Source: Cycas panzhihuaensis (taxonomy: Eukaryota; Cycadophyta). From it: a stretch of DNA of 64,000 bases. The stretch lies in assembly GCA_023213395.1 (NCBI GenBank), contig CM041465.1, positions 30,201,741-30,265,740 of the forward strand, in the 5' to 3' direction. The notes beneath the pieces were generated by a model. That model was not told where the DNA came from and did no database searches. It was given only the letters and a program-made list of their open reading frames with translations. Positions 33,590 through 43,060 of this stretch are shown here, piece by piece; the stretch's first letter is position 1, and each line of letters begins with the position of its first letter. Made by a program: the position numbers and the translations under genes.

Positions 33590-34930
33590 TAAAATATTCT
33601 AGCAGAATTACCTCTAGATAGAGGATTCAAACATCAAATTGAACTTGAAGCATGTACTGATCCAATTGTTATTCAGCCTTATAAACGGCCACATCATTAT
33701 CCGAATGAATTTGAAAAAATTGTATAAGAATTATTAGATCTAGGAGCAATAGCCCCTAGCAAAAGCCCTTTTGCAGCTCCTATAATCTTAGTAAGGAAAA
33801 AAGATGGGCCCTATTGTATGTGCATAAACTACTAAGCATTAAATAAAGTTACAATAAAAAATAAATATCCTATACCAAGGATCGATGAGTTATTAGATGA
33901 ATTACAAGGAGTAGAATATTTTTCAAAAATAGATTTAAAGTTTGGTTACCATCAAATTTGAATTAAACTAGAAGATACATACAAAATAACCTTCAGTACA
34001 CACCATGGTCATTATGAATTTAAGGTAATGCCCCTTGGCCTAATAAATGCACCAACCACATTCTAAGCTATAATTAATAAGGTTCTGAAACCCTTCCTGT
34101 GAAAATTTATCTTAGTCTTCTCTGATGACATATTAGTTTTCAACAAGAGATGGGAAGAACACATAAACCATCTCGACCAAGTACTAAGCATATTAAAAGA
34201 GCAAAAAATTAATGATAATAAATCAAAATGTCATTTTGGGATGAAAGAAATAGAATATTTAGGTTATTTCATCTCAAAAGGAGGAATTAGAGGTGATCGA
34301 GGTAAAGTCAAGGCAATTTAAGAATGGATGACAACTAAAAATATTATGAAGCACTAAGGATTTTTAGGATTAACAGGATATTATTGACATTTTGTTAAAA
34401 ATTACACACAGAAAATAACTACCTTAACTTGTTTATCAAAAAAGAATTCTTTTCAATTGAATGAAGAAGTGACAAAGTGTTTTGAATAAGTTAAGCAAAT
34501 AACGTCTCAGTTACCAATGTTAACATCACTTGATTTTTCTATAATTTTGATAATAGAATCTGATGCTTCTGGAATAGGAATTAGCACAGTATTAATGCAA
34601 GAAGGAAAACCCATCACATTTGAAAGTAGAAAACTAAACAACAGAGAAATTCTCAAATCTACCTATGATAAGGAGATGTTAGATATTATACACGCTTTGG
34701 TTAAATGGTGTCAATATCTATTAGGTAGCAGATTTATAGTCAAGACAGATCATAACAATTTATAATATTTATTGAAACAAAAGGAGTTATCTCCTGAACA
34801 ACAGAAGTGGATAAGTAGAATTCAAGCATTTGATTTTGACATAACATACAACAAGGGTAAAAATAATGTCGTGGTTGATACATTATCTTGGAAGGATGAA
34901 GAAAATTCAGAATCTCAACTAAAAGCCATC
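33590..34930 (+). pseudogene. GYP-G reverse transcriptase and RNase H (broken)
   Basis: RT blocks: E-L-L-D-L-G-A-I-A-P-S near 33730, [29 protein letters not shown], and the catalytic F-S-D-D-I-L near 34120 with both aspartates kept. Then H-L-D-Q-V-L, Y-L-G-Y-F-I-S and the connection. RNase H is open at 34517-34765: E-S-D-A-S-G-I-G-I, Y-D-K-E-M-L and V-K-T-D-H-N-N-L, with the catalytic acids in place. Single stops are scattered through an otherwise continuous frame, so nonsense changes rather than large deletions killed it. Confidence 0.92.
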
Positions 34931-35089
34931 TCATTAATATAACTAGTATGGATCATGGAAATGTAATCAGAATATGTAAAATATCCTAACATTCAACAAC
35001 TTATTCAAAGAGTCCAATAAGGAAAAGAAGCCAAATTCGAATGGAGAAACGACATTTTATAGTATAAAGGACAAATATTCTTAGGTGCA

Positions 35090-36352
35090 AACTCAACTTC
35101 CTGTGTTAAGATAATAAAACAAGTACATATAGTACCTACAGTAGGCCATAAAGGGTTTTATAAAACATATCTTAAAACCAAACAATTATTTTTTTGGAAA
35201 GGAATGAAAGGAGAAATTAAGAAATTTGTAACTGAATGCACAATTTGCCAAACCAATAAGTAGGAATGTATTGCTACTCCCAATTTGCTCTAGCCTCTTC
35301 CTATTTTGCAACAAAAATGGGAAAGCATTAGCATGGATTTTATCACTGGTCTATCGAAATTAGAAGGGAAAGATGCTATTTATATGATTGTAGATCGTTT
35401 AACAAAATTTGCTCATTTTATACCCATTCAATCTAATTATAAATCTCAGTAATTGGCTAAAGTATTTGTCAAAGAAATTCAACAAATTACATGGATTTCT
35501 ATAGACCATTATTAGTGGCAGAGATCCCAAATTCTTAAGCCATTTCTAGCAAGAAATGTTTCGGCAAGTGGGTATAAAATTAGAAATAAGTACTAGTTAT
35601 CATCCAAAAACAGATGGACAAATTGAAGCGGTTAACAAATGTTTGGAAAATTACTTGCAGAATTATATAGTAAATAAACAGAATTTGTAGGTTAAATGGT
35701 TACATTTAGCTGAAGCATGATATAATTCTTCTTATCATTCATCCATTAAAATGACCCCATATTAGGCATTGTACGGTTATCAACCAACTCAATTGAAGGA
35801 TTGGTTAAATAAGGATAATAAGGTTATGGCAGTTCATGATTATCTCTAAGAATCATAGAGTACAATTCAAATATTAAGGCAACATTTAAAGGAAACTAGA
35901 AATCATATGAAGCAATAAGTTGATAAACACCATAGTAAAAGAATATTCGAAGTTGGAGATTAGGTCTATGTGAGACTACAACCATACAAGTAAGCATCAT
36001 TAAAAAATTCTCAAAAGGAGAAATTGAGTCCTCAGTTTTATGGGCCTTTTTGAGTTAAACAAAAAATTAGAGAAGTGGCTTATGACTTAGAATTTCCAAC
36101 TTCCAAATTACACAATATATTTCATGTGTTGTGTCTCAAAAGGAAAATTAGAAATCATGTATAGGTGCAAATAGAATTACCTCTCTTAAATAAAGAAGGT
36201 AAATTAATCCTTTTACTAGAAGCTATCTTTGAAGTTCGATAACAATGATTATGATCAAAGACTATTCGAGAATACTTGATCAAATATAAATAGTTAACTC
36301 TTGAAGATGCTTCCTAGGAGTCCTCTAATTTTATCAAGCTTTATCCTGTTTG
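35090..36352 (+). pseudogene. GYP-G integrase and chromodomain (broken)
   Basis: HHCC zinc site: H-K-G-F-Y-K-T near 35150 and C-T-I-C near 35240. The core begins [11 protein letters not shown] near 35320 (first catalytic Asp kept) with D-R-L-T-K-F-A-H-F. Frameshifts near 35500-35560 disturb the second Asp region. S-Y-H-P-K-T-D-G-Q is visible near 35600, the GPY/F module near 36040 (Y-G-P-F), and L-H-N-I-F-H-V near 36110. The tail at 36230-36345 reads Y-L-I-K-Y-K, L-T-L-E-D-A-S and F-I-K-L-Y-P, matching a chromodomain as in plant chromoviruses, which is thought to steer insertion through histone marks. Confidence 0.88.
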
Positions 36353-36396
36353 AGAAACGAGAGTTTTGCGGGTGAAACCTCTTAAGGGAGAGGAAT

Positions 36397-36591
36397 TGTT
36401 ATGAACCTCCTTAAAAGGTTATTAATCAATCATATTAATCATAGGGTGTGTTGGACAATTGTGTCTTTTGATGAGAAAGGGCCTAATATACCTATAAATG
36501 TGGTCGTCAACATATTGTAACCATCATTCACTTTTTATCAATCTATATCAATTAATTCCTTTTACTCAATGCATTCAAAGCGTACATTGTA
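36397..36591 (+). repeat. GYP-G 3' LTR
   Basis: Starts TGTTATGAACC after a polypurine tract (AAGGGAGAGGAAT, 36383-36395). Ends near ...ACATTGTA. Confidence 0.85.
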
Positions 36592-37240
36592 TAGATGGCC
36601 TTCATCTCATTCAAGTGAATATTTTGTAAAGCAAAGATACCACTACTTATGCCTTGTAAGGGGTGACCAGAGGAATCTACTTATGGAAGGGGCTTGGAAG
36701 TTAGACCTATACTTGAAGATTACTGTGTTCTAGTGGGTATGTCTCAAGAACAAAATTCTTACAGTTGATAATCTTAAGAAGAGGGGATGTGTGATGCCTA
36801 ATAGGTGTTCTTTGTGTTAGATTGAGGAGGAAGCCATAAACTATATTCTTCTCCACTATGAATTTGTTAGGAAAGTGTGGAGGCTAGTAATGGGCTTGTT
36901 TGAAGTCCAATGGGTGTGCTGTGGGACTCTGATGGAACAATGGCTTTCTTGGAGTAGTCCCTTTAGGAGCAGAACTCTATCCAATATTTGGCGTGCCTCT
37001 CTCCTAGTTATGATGTGGAATCTATGGAAGAAAAGGAATAGGAGCATCTTTTAAGATAAATAACTTAATGAATATAGGATCTTTAGTATGATCTGTTCAG
37101 AATTAAGAGAGATTAGGAAGCCCAAAGATGAAAAATATATGGCACCCCAGGAGAGCCATATTCTAAATAAATGGGGGATTATTCCCAATCTCCAAAAGGA
37201 ATAAATAAGGTCTTGTTCCTAGGCCCCCCTAGGAGAAGTA
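36592..37240 (+). pseudogene. LINE-D ORF2 zinc-finger region (broken)
   Basis: The frame resumes with E-Y-F-V-K-Q-R-Y-H, then K-I-L-T-V-D-N-L-K-K-R-G and P-N-R-C-S-L-C, followed by I-L-L-H-Y. This is the zf-RVT region that follows RT in plant L1 elements, with the Cys pair kept and the final C (usual H-C) changed to Tyr. W-R-L-V-M-G and W-N-L-W-K-K-R-N follow. Stops are TAG and TAA. Confidence 0.88.
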
Positions 37241-37711
37241 TGGGTGAAAATCAATTTTGATGGGGCCTCGAAAGGTGGATCTAGGGAAGCCAGGGGATGC
37301 AGTATATATAAAGATATTAAAGGTGAAGTAAAATGGGCTTTTGCTGACTATTATGGTCAGCTAACCAATCATGGGGCTGAGATGGCAACCATGATAAAAG
37401 CTGCGGAATTAGCTATAGATCAAGGACATAGAAAGATAATTGTAGAAGGGGACTCACTAAATATGATTAATCTTCTCAAAGGTACAACAGACCCGGACTA
37501 GAGAACTAAAGCTTTAATTAAAAATACGCAAGAAATCCTGAAAGGAGTTGAGGATGTTCAAATCAGACATATTTATAGAGAAGGCAATAAGGTGACAGAT
37601 AAGTTGGCAAACTGGGAGGTTATTCACAGAAGGGTTGAGGTGTTGGAGGAGGATCTTCCCAAGGACATACTGAGATTGGTTGAGGAGGAGAGGGTCCATG
37701 GGAGGTAGTAG
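37241..37711 (+). pseudogene. LINE-D ORF2 RNase H (broken)
   Basis: K-I-N-F-D-G-A-S-K-G at 37247, A-E-M-A-T-M near 37377, V-E-G-D-S near 37445 and H-I-Y-R-E-G-N-K near 37570 give the D-E-D(-D) residues of a ribonuclease H domain (RVT_3 type). Such a domain is known in a subset of plant L1 LINEs. One TAG at 37500 splits it; otherwise it is open to about 37708. Function in the living element would be removal of template RNA. Confidence 0.9.
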
Positions 37712-37891
37712 AGTTAGTCATTGTGTCCAGTCAGAGGCATGTATGTTGGGAGATGGGTAGGTTTCAACTAGGCCATAGGCTTGTCATGGCCATGATTTTC
37801 AGCCTTAGGTGCGTTTGATGTATAGGTTTTAATATCTTGTTAAAACCTAAATTAATTCTTTTACCTTAAAAAAAGAAAAAAAAAAAAACAT
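37712..37891 (+). other. LINE-D 3' UTR and poly(A)
   Basis: The UTR includes the block AGGCCATAGGCTTGTCATGGCC, closely matched at 41550-41571 in LINE-I. It ends in an A-rich tail from 37868, directly followed by the right target duplication. Confidence 0.9.
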
Positions 37892-37904
37892 AATTTATAA
37901 AGAA

Positions 37905-38904
37905 GTGTATACATTATAACCCCCTTGAGTACATCAAAAGGAGAAATTACATCAATTAAATAATCCAGGAGTTAACATTACTCAACATTCCCCACTTGAT
38001 ATTTAACCATATCACATAATTCCAAGTCCATATAAAAGGCACACATCTATTAGATCACATGGGTAACTAGCCACTATACTTGTCAATCCTCTATAATATA
38101 CTTCATATACATGATTCACCAACATTTGCTTGTCAAGCGGCCTTCATGTCCTTTTATTTTACCTATTTTTAGCTCTCCTAGCTAAGGCCACATCTCCAAG
38201 AGAAAATCATGCTAAAAATCCATAACTCCATCTAATGCACCATGGTAAAAACTTGTAAAAATAATTATCTAAGCAAGAATATGTAATAAAATACTCATTT
38301 TTCCAAGTATAAGCTCTAATTTGATACCCTGTCAAATTTAAGTTTAAACTTCATGCCATTAAAATTGCCCTAAAATTTTTTCAAAACATAGTATGTGACC
38401 ACTCGTTGGAAAATCCCATGAGTCAACTTCATAACATAGTTAATAATACTCAAATCTAACATTGTATGAGGAATATATCAATGTTTTAATAAGCACAAGT
38501 ATATAAAAAATGAAAAGTAAAAAATAAGAATATAGCCCCTTTTGACTTAACTCCAAGTTACCTATAAAACCTCCTCTAAGGGCTTAATAGACTTCAAACA
38601 GAAAAATAATTTAACATCACTTAATAATGTTTTATAACTTTAGGATATCAAATTAGCATTAACATCAACACACCTAAGGCTCATTTTAATAATAGACTCC
38701 AAGCACCCTTCCAAAATGCAAATTGAAAACATCCATAACTTGTAACAAATCTTTAGATGACAAATAAACTACCCTTTTTACTAGTCACAAATAAGCACAT
38801 GCAAAACAAGTTCTAAACCAACACATTGACAGATGGACACACTCATAGTTTTACAACCTAGTTGGGGTCAAAAATAGGCTCAAACAAATGGCTCTAATAC
38901 TACT
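37905..38904 (-). other. NA-C: proximal 3' LTR, polypurine tract and interior
   Basis: 37905-37987 is the first 83 bp of the 3' LTR (minus strand TGTTGAGTAATG). 37988-38000 is a polypurine tract on the minus strand (AAGTGGGGAA). 38000-38889 is non-coding with no open frame of note. 38890-38903 is the primer site, minus-strand TAGTATTAGAGCC, close to the initiator Met-tRNA consensus. Confidence 0.78.
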
Positions 38905-39226
38905 TATTAAGAATATCTACCTAAGACAAGTCCAGGATCTTAAGACTATAAAACATAAAACTAAACAAGTGGATAAATAAAAGACAAATATGTATAAATA
39001 CATAAAATACTGTACTTATGGGAAATTATTACTTCTAAATTATATTATGACAAACCAATATATATTTATAATACACCACCGCATGGCTATCTAATCCTAA
39101 TCCATGAGCCACTTAGTCAACTAATGACCTATTACATAAAGAAGTGTGCATATTATAACCCCCTTATATACATTAAAATGAGATATTACATCAATTTAAT
39201 AATCCATGGGTTTATATTACCTAACA
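38905..39226 (-). repeat. NA-C 5' LTR, 322 bp
   Basis: Minus strand TGTTAGGTAATA... ending ...TTAATA. Aligns with the split 3' LTR across 12778-13015 and 37905-37987. Confidence 0.8.
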
Positions 39227-39650
39227 TATATCTCATTAAAAGAATAGTTAAACACAAGTTAGATAACCATCACATTGCTCCATAAAGGCATTAACATCAA
39301 ATTAAATGGAAATCTTATATTTATATGGAAAAGCCAAATTTCTTAGAGGGCATTCACGACCCAACTAATTAAAAACTTCTTATGAGAAACTACCCCCAAG
39401 CTTAAGCATATGATATAAAGACCAAAGCGTTGATTACTGTGACTCTTAACTCTCAACTTAGCCTCTAAGAATTACCACAATAAAAATATGTAGGCTTTGT
39501 ATGTAATAAATTGAATATTATATTAAAAATATGAAGTCGACTATATTTATTGTGTTTTAACCAATACATATAGATATGTGAGCAGTATTATAGAGAAAAT
39601 ATTTTTTTAATTTTTTATAAACCTATCTAGTTAGAGTTCTACCATCTTTA
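39227..39650. other. AT-rich DNA, nothing recognised
   Basis: No long frame and no repeat shared with the rest of the window was seen. Confidence 0.4.
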
Positions 39651-40598
39651 TTACCATAAAACTGAACCATGTCATTGTTGTTCCCCTACTCAGGCTTGAC
39701 TAATCTTTGCTTAGGTATGACCTAATTGGTATTAAAGTTACATTCTTAGAGATCATTTGTATCTACTGTACATGTTATATGCATGTATGTTGCTATTCCA
39801 TGTTATGTGCTTATGATCTTCTTATGTGACTATTCTTTATATTTTTATTTTGTGGCCTTTGCTAGTGTTTTGTAATTAATCCTTTTGTTTCTCATCTCTA
39901 ATAATGTTCTCCTTACTTTAGACATATGTATTCCCTTATTAGTGGTGTCCCACACTATTATGTTCTATTACCACAAAATTGAACCATATCATTATTGTTC
40001 CCCTACTTGGGCTTGACCAATCTTTGCTTAGGTATGACCTAATTGGTATTAAAGTTGCATTCTTAGATATCATTTGTGTTTATTGTGCATGTTATATGCA
40101 TGCATGTTGCTATTTTATGTTATGTGTTTGTGATCTTATGTGATTATTCTTTATATTTTTATTTTATGGCCTTTGTTAGTGTTTTGTAATTAATCCCTTT
40201 GTTTCTCATCTCTAACAATGTTCTCCTTGCTTTAGACATATGTATTCCCTTATTAGTGGTGTCCCACACCATTATGTTCTATTACCATAAAATTGAACCA
40301 TATCATTATTGTTCCCCTACTTGGGCTTGACTAATCTTTGCTTAGGTATGACCTAATTGGTATTAAAGCTGCATTTTTAGATATCATTTGTGTCTATTAT
40401 GCATGTTATATGCATGCATGTTACTATTCCATGTTATGTGTTTGTGATCTTCTTCTGTGACTATTCTTTATATTTTTATTTTATGGACTTTGCTAGTGTT
40501 GTGTAATTAATCCCTTTATTTCTCATCTCTAATAGTATTCTCCCTGCTTTAGATACATGTATTCCCTTATTAGTGGTGTCACACACCATTATGTTCTC
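39651..40598. repeat. Three tandem copies of a ~315-bp unit
   Basis: The unit TTACCATAAAACTGAACC... starts at 39651, 39968 and 40282 (spacing 317 and 314). Each copy carries CTTTGCTTAGGTATGACCTA, TATGCATG.ATGTT and CCCTTATTAGTGGTGTC at matching places. Copies look about 90-95 percent alike by eye. No coding capacity. A short satellite-like array or a local duplication. Confidence 0.95.
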
Positions 40599-40831
40599 TT
40601 ATCTTCTTTCATATTATGGCATTCCCTTCTCCATACACCTATGCGTTTCTCTTATTTATGCCAAGCTTTCTCATTTATTCCACCACCACATATAAGTATT
40701 ATGCCACATTTTGATAGTAGGTTTTACTATCTTTGCACTAAAATCATTGAGTTGCAATTTTTAAGTCCCTTTATTTTTTTATAGTTTCTTGCTACATGGC
40801 TATATTGAGTCCTGCTTCTCACTTATTAGAT

Positions 40832-41032
40832 GTCTTTTTTTAGCGTTAACATCCCATCCAAGATCTCATAAGGATCTTACAATTATTAGGGAAGTGAATC
40901 ACCATGGACTAGAGCAAAGTCACAAATTGAGCAATGCATTTTAAGATTGCTCTAGTCCATGGTGATTCACTTCCCTAATAATTGTAAGATCCTTATGAGA
41001 TCTTGGATGGGATGTTAACGCTAAAAAAAGAC
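40832..41032. repeat. Perfect inverted repeat, 86-bp arms, 29-bp spacer
   Basis: Arm 1 is 40832-40917 and arm 2 is 40947-41032. I compared them base by base and found no mismatch; the first bases outside the arms no longer pair. A transcript from either strand could fold into one long perfect hairpin. The spacer starts with AGTCACAAATTGA, and the same 13 bases occur at 41049-41061, just after arm 2. No transposon ends or target duplication were seen. Confidence 0.97.
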
Positions 41033-41220
41033 TTGAATCACATCATAGTCACAAATTGAAAGCACAAAGAAGTAACTATTTTTTCATTTCATTTTTTTCT
41101 TAAGCTTCAAGCCCTATTATTAATATTTACATATTAGCATGTGTTTTTTTTTATATTCTTTTCTTCTTAAAGTTTAAGCATATAGGTATTAAAGAATATG
41201 TGTATGTCCATGTGTATATG
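41033..41220. other. AT-rich DNA, nothing recognised
   Basis: Apart from the repeated 13 bases at 41049-41061, nothing was seen between the inverted repeat and the LTR that starts at 41221. Confidence 0.4.
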
Positions 41221-41955
41221 TGTTGGATCTCTTAAGGTTGATTATTGATTCTAATATCAAATAATAGTAGAAATACTTGAGTATTACCAAATATTAAGAA
41301 ATGAAAATAAAATAGTACTAATAATCACTTGAAATTATATTTATAAGAAGAAATATTGATATGATAGTATATATTGTTAAAGTGACATTATATCCAGTTA
41401 CTCAACTAATGTAATAAGAGAATGAGGGTTTGGAAAGAGAATTTCCTAGAGGAGCTCCTAAGTCTAGTTAGATTAGATGTGATAGCTCAAAATGGGGAAA
41501 GTTAGGGTTTGTCAGGGATTAGTGTGTTTAGTATGGATCCAGTTATGCTAGGCCATGGGCATGTCATGGCCATTCTACTCCATAGCTGAAAGGCTGCTGT
41601 TGCAAAAGGTTTGGGGATCTATTAAAACCCTTTTTATTTTTTACCATATCAAAAAAAAAAAAAGTTACTTAACTAATGTAAATATGGTGATATATTATGC
41701 AAATATATGATGTAATATTCTGATATTATTTGGGGCAATAGATATAATATCATTGTAATTATTTGAGGCACTTATGGATTTATAAATAGTGATCCAAAGT
41801 CTATTGTAACACAACAGATTTATAATAATGTAATAATATAATTTTGTGGTAGGCTTTTACCATAAGGTTTCCCATGTCAATTCTATCTTGTGTGCTTACT
41901 CCTTTTATGTATATTGTATACATAAATGACCATGTATGTTTGGTGAATTCTAACA
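41221..41955 (+). repeat. LTR-H: copia-type 5' LTR interrupted by LINE-I
   Basis: The likely start is TGTTGGATCT at 41221 and the end is ...GAATTCTAACA at 41955, followed at once by TGGTATCAGGGC (41956-41967), an initiator Met-tRNA primer site. A TATA-like TTTATAAATAG lies at 41779-41789. Without LINE-I and its duplication the LTR would be about 470 bp. The partner LTR was not found, so the left end is a guess. The rest of this element is displaced by COP-J and NA-K. Confidence 0.65.
41415..41662 (+). mobile_element. LINE-I: 5'-truncated LINE, 248 bp, with 19-bp target duplication
   Basis: The fragment shares the 3' UTR block GGCCATGGGCATGTCATGGCC with LINE-D (37760-37782) and ends in poly(A) (41651-41662). 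AGTTACTCAACTAATGTAA (41396-41414) is repeated as AGTTACTTAACTAATGTAA (41663-41681), a 19-bp duplication with one mismatch. This is a typical short product of incomplete target-primed reverse transcription. Confidence 0.93.
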
Positions 41956-41983
41956 TGGTATCAGGGCAAACGATCATGCACAT

Positions 41984-42266
41984 TAAAGGAATATAGGGGA
42001 TTCAGAGGGAGCAGAGAATGCATGAATATGCTAAACTAGAATCTGATATAGTGGCAATGTTAATGAACACTAGGGTCTTCAGAACCCATGAATTTATAAG
42101 CAAGAATTAAGTAAGAAGTTCTCAATGTTTACTATCGATTGGCATTAAAAAATGGCAAAATATTTGCCACTAATATTGACAAGTCGATTAGGTATGGCTA
42201 GTGGTACTGACATAATCTCCACCAAACCATATGCCGATATGAGTCTCAATGGGCATTATTCCAATA
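41984..42266 (-). repeat. COP-J 3' LTR
   Basis: Plus strand TAAAGGAATATAGG...GGGCATTATTCCAATA, with both TG and CA ends changed to TA. Polypurine tract on the minus strand at 42280-42267 (TATGGGGGAGAAA). Confidence 0.88.
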
Positions 42267-42289
42267 TTTCTCCCCCATAATACACATTT

Positions 42290-43060
42290 GGGGAGACACT
42301 CCAAGCTTATCACTAAATTTGTTGAACTTCATCTTTCTAAGTGCCTTAGTGAATATATCTGCCATCTAATCTTCTATGTTGCAATAGGTCAATTTAATTC
42401 CGCTTTGTTAAAATAGTTCCCTAATGAAATGATATCGTGTTTCGATGTGCTTTATCTTATTATTAAACATTAGATTCTCAGTCATATGAATAGTACTTTC
42501 TTTGATTATCACAAAGCATCTATATGGAACCAACCTATTCTCCTTGCAAATCTTGGAGTAATCTTCTTAGCTAAATTATCTCACAAGCTCCTACTGTAAC
42601 TGCTTTATACTCTACCTCTGTAATTGATAGAGAAACTATGGCCTGCTTCTTTGAATACCAAGAAACTACTTCTGAACCTAAACTAAAAATTTAACTAGAG
42701 GTAGATTTCCTATCATCTACACAACCTGCCTAGTCTAAGTTTGTATAACCAGTCAATTTGTAGTCCTCTAATGACTTGTAATAAAGTCTATATCCAACTA
42801 TACCCTTTAAGTACTTGAGAATTCTCTTTACTGCTTGCCAATACATCACCTTAGGCTCATGCATGAATTTGGAAACTACATTGATGGTGTACATGATATC
42901 CAATCAGGTTGAAGTTAAGTAAATCAAACTTCTAATTAATTGCCTATAGATTATATAGTCAACTGATTTTAAATCCTCAAATTTTGATAACTTCATCCCA
43001 ACTTCTATTGGTATTGCAAGTGGCTTGCAACTACTCATATTAAAATTGTGCAATAAGTCC
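42290..43060 (-). pseudogene. COP-J RNase H (heavily broken)
   Basis: Fragments on the minus strand match the copia RNase H: an F-T-K-A-L-like segment near 42345, an F-I-R-E-L-F-like block near 42420, S-K-K-Q and W-like blocks near 42640-42700, and Y-L-K-G near 42800. No frame is open for more than about 60 codons. Confidence 0.75.

Larger units (their letters stand above)
29953..36591 (+). mobile_element. GYP-G: Ty3/gypsy chromovirus inside LINE-D ORF2
   Basis: LTRs of about 195 bp flank gag, protease, RT, RNase H, integrase and a chromodomain in gypsy order. Flanks CAGAT (29948-29952) and TAGAT (36592-36596) are a 5-bp target duplication with one mismatch, and joining them restores the LINE frame. 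LTR identity is about 92 percent by eye, with 15 substitutions, all transitions, plus one indel. It is probably the oldest of the three insertions in LINE-D if rates are equal. The right ends of the LTRs are uncertain: the 5' copy may extend to about 30190, where ...CTGTAACA is followed by a degenerate primer site. Confidence 0.92.
13016..37891 (+). mobile_element. LINE-D: full-length plant L1-type LINE carrying three nested LTR elements
   Basis: LINE segments are 13016-14260, 19422-23160, 29509-29952 and 36592-37891, together about 6.7 kb, the usual size of a complete plant L1. The order is 5' region, ORF1 with nucleic-acid-binding and zinc-knuckle parts, ORF2 with endonuclease, reverse transcriptase, Zn-finger and RNase H, then a 3' UTR and poly(A) at 37868-37888. 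The flanks ATTTTATAAAGAA (13003-13015) and AATTTATAAAGAA (37892-37904) form a 13-bp target duplication with one mismatch, inside the LTR of NA-C. The insertion order is therefore NA-C first, LINE-D next, and the three LTR elements last. Confidence 0.88.
12778..39226 (-). mobile_element. NA-C: small non-autonomous LTR element, split by LINE-D
   Basis: The element's own DNA is only 12778-13015 plus 37905-39226 (about 1.56 kb). On the minus strand the 5' LTR is 39226-38905 (322 bp), a primer site follows, then about 0.9 kb of non-coding interior, a polypurine tract and the 3' LTR. The 3' LTR starts at 37987, is cut at about 37905 by the LINE, and resumes at 13015-12778, giving 321 bp in total. 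The matching LTR lengths support the reconstruction. There is no gag or pol, so it would need proteins from another element. The flanking target duplication is not clear. Confidence 0.8.

Noticed and set aside
12778-39226. Clear target duplication around NA-C
   Set aside because: The flanks AATCT and TATAT do not match; I could not support a duplication and so did not report one.
39651-40598. CRISPR-like array
   Set aside because: Three long near-identical units without short repeats and unique spacers; the DNA is plant nuclear.
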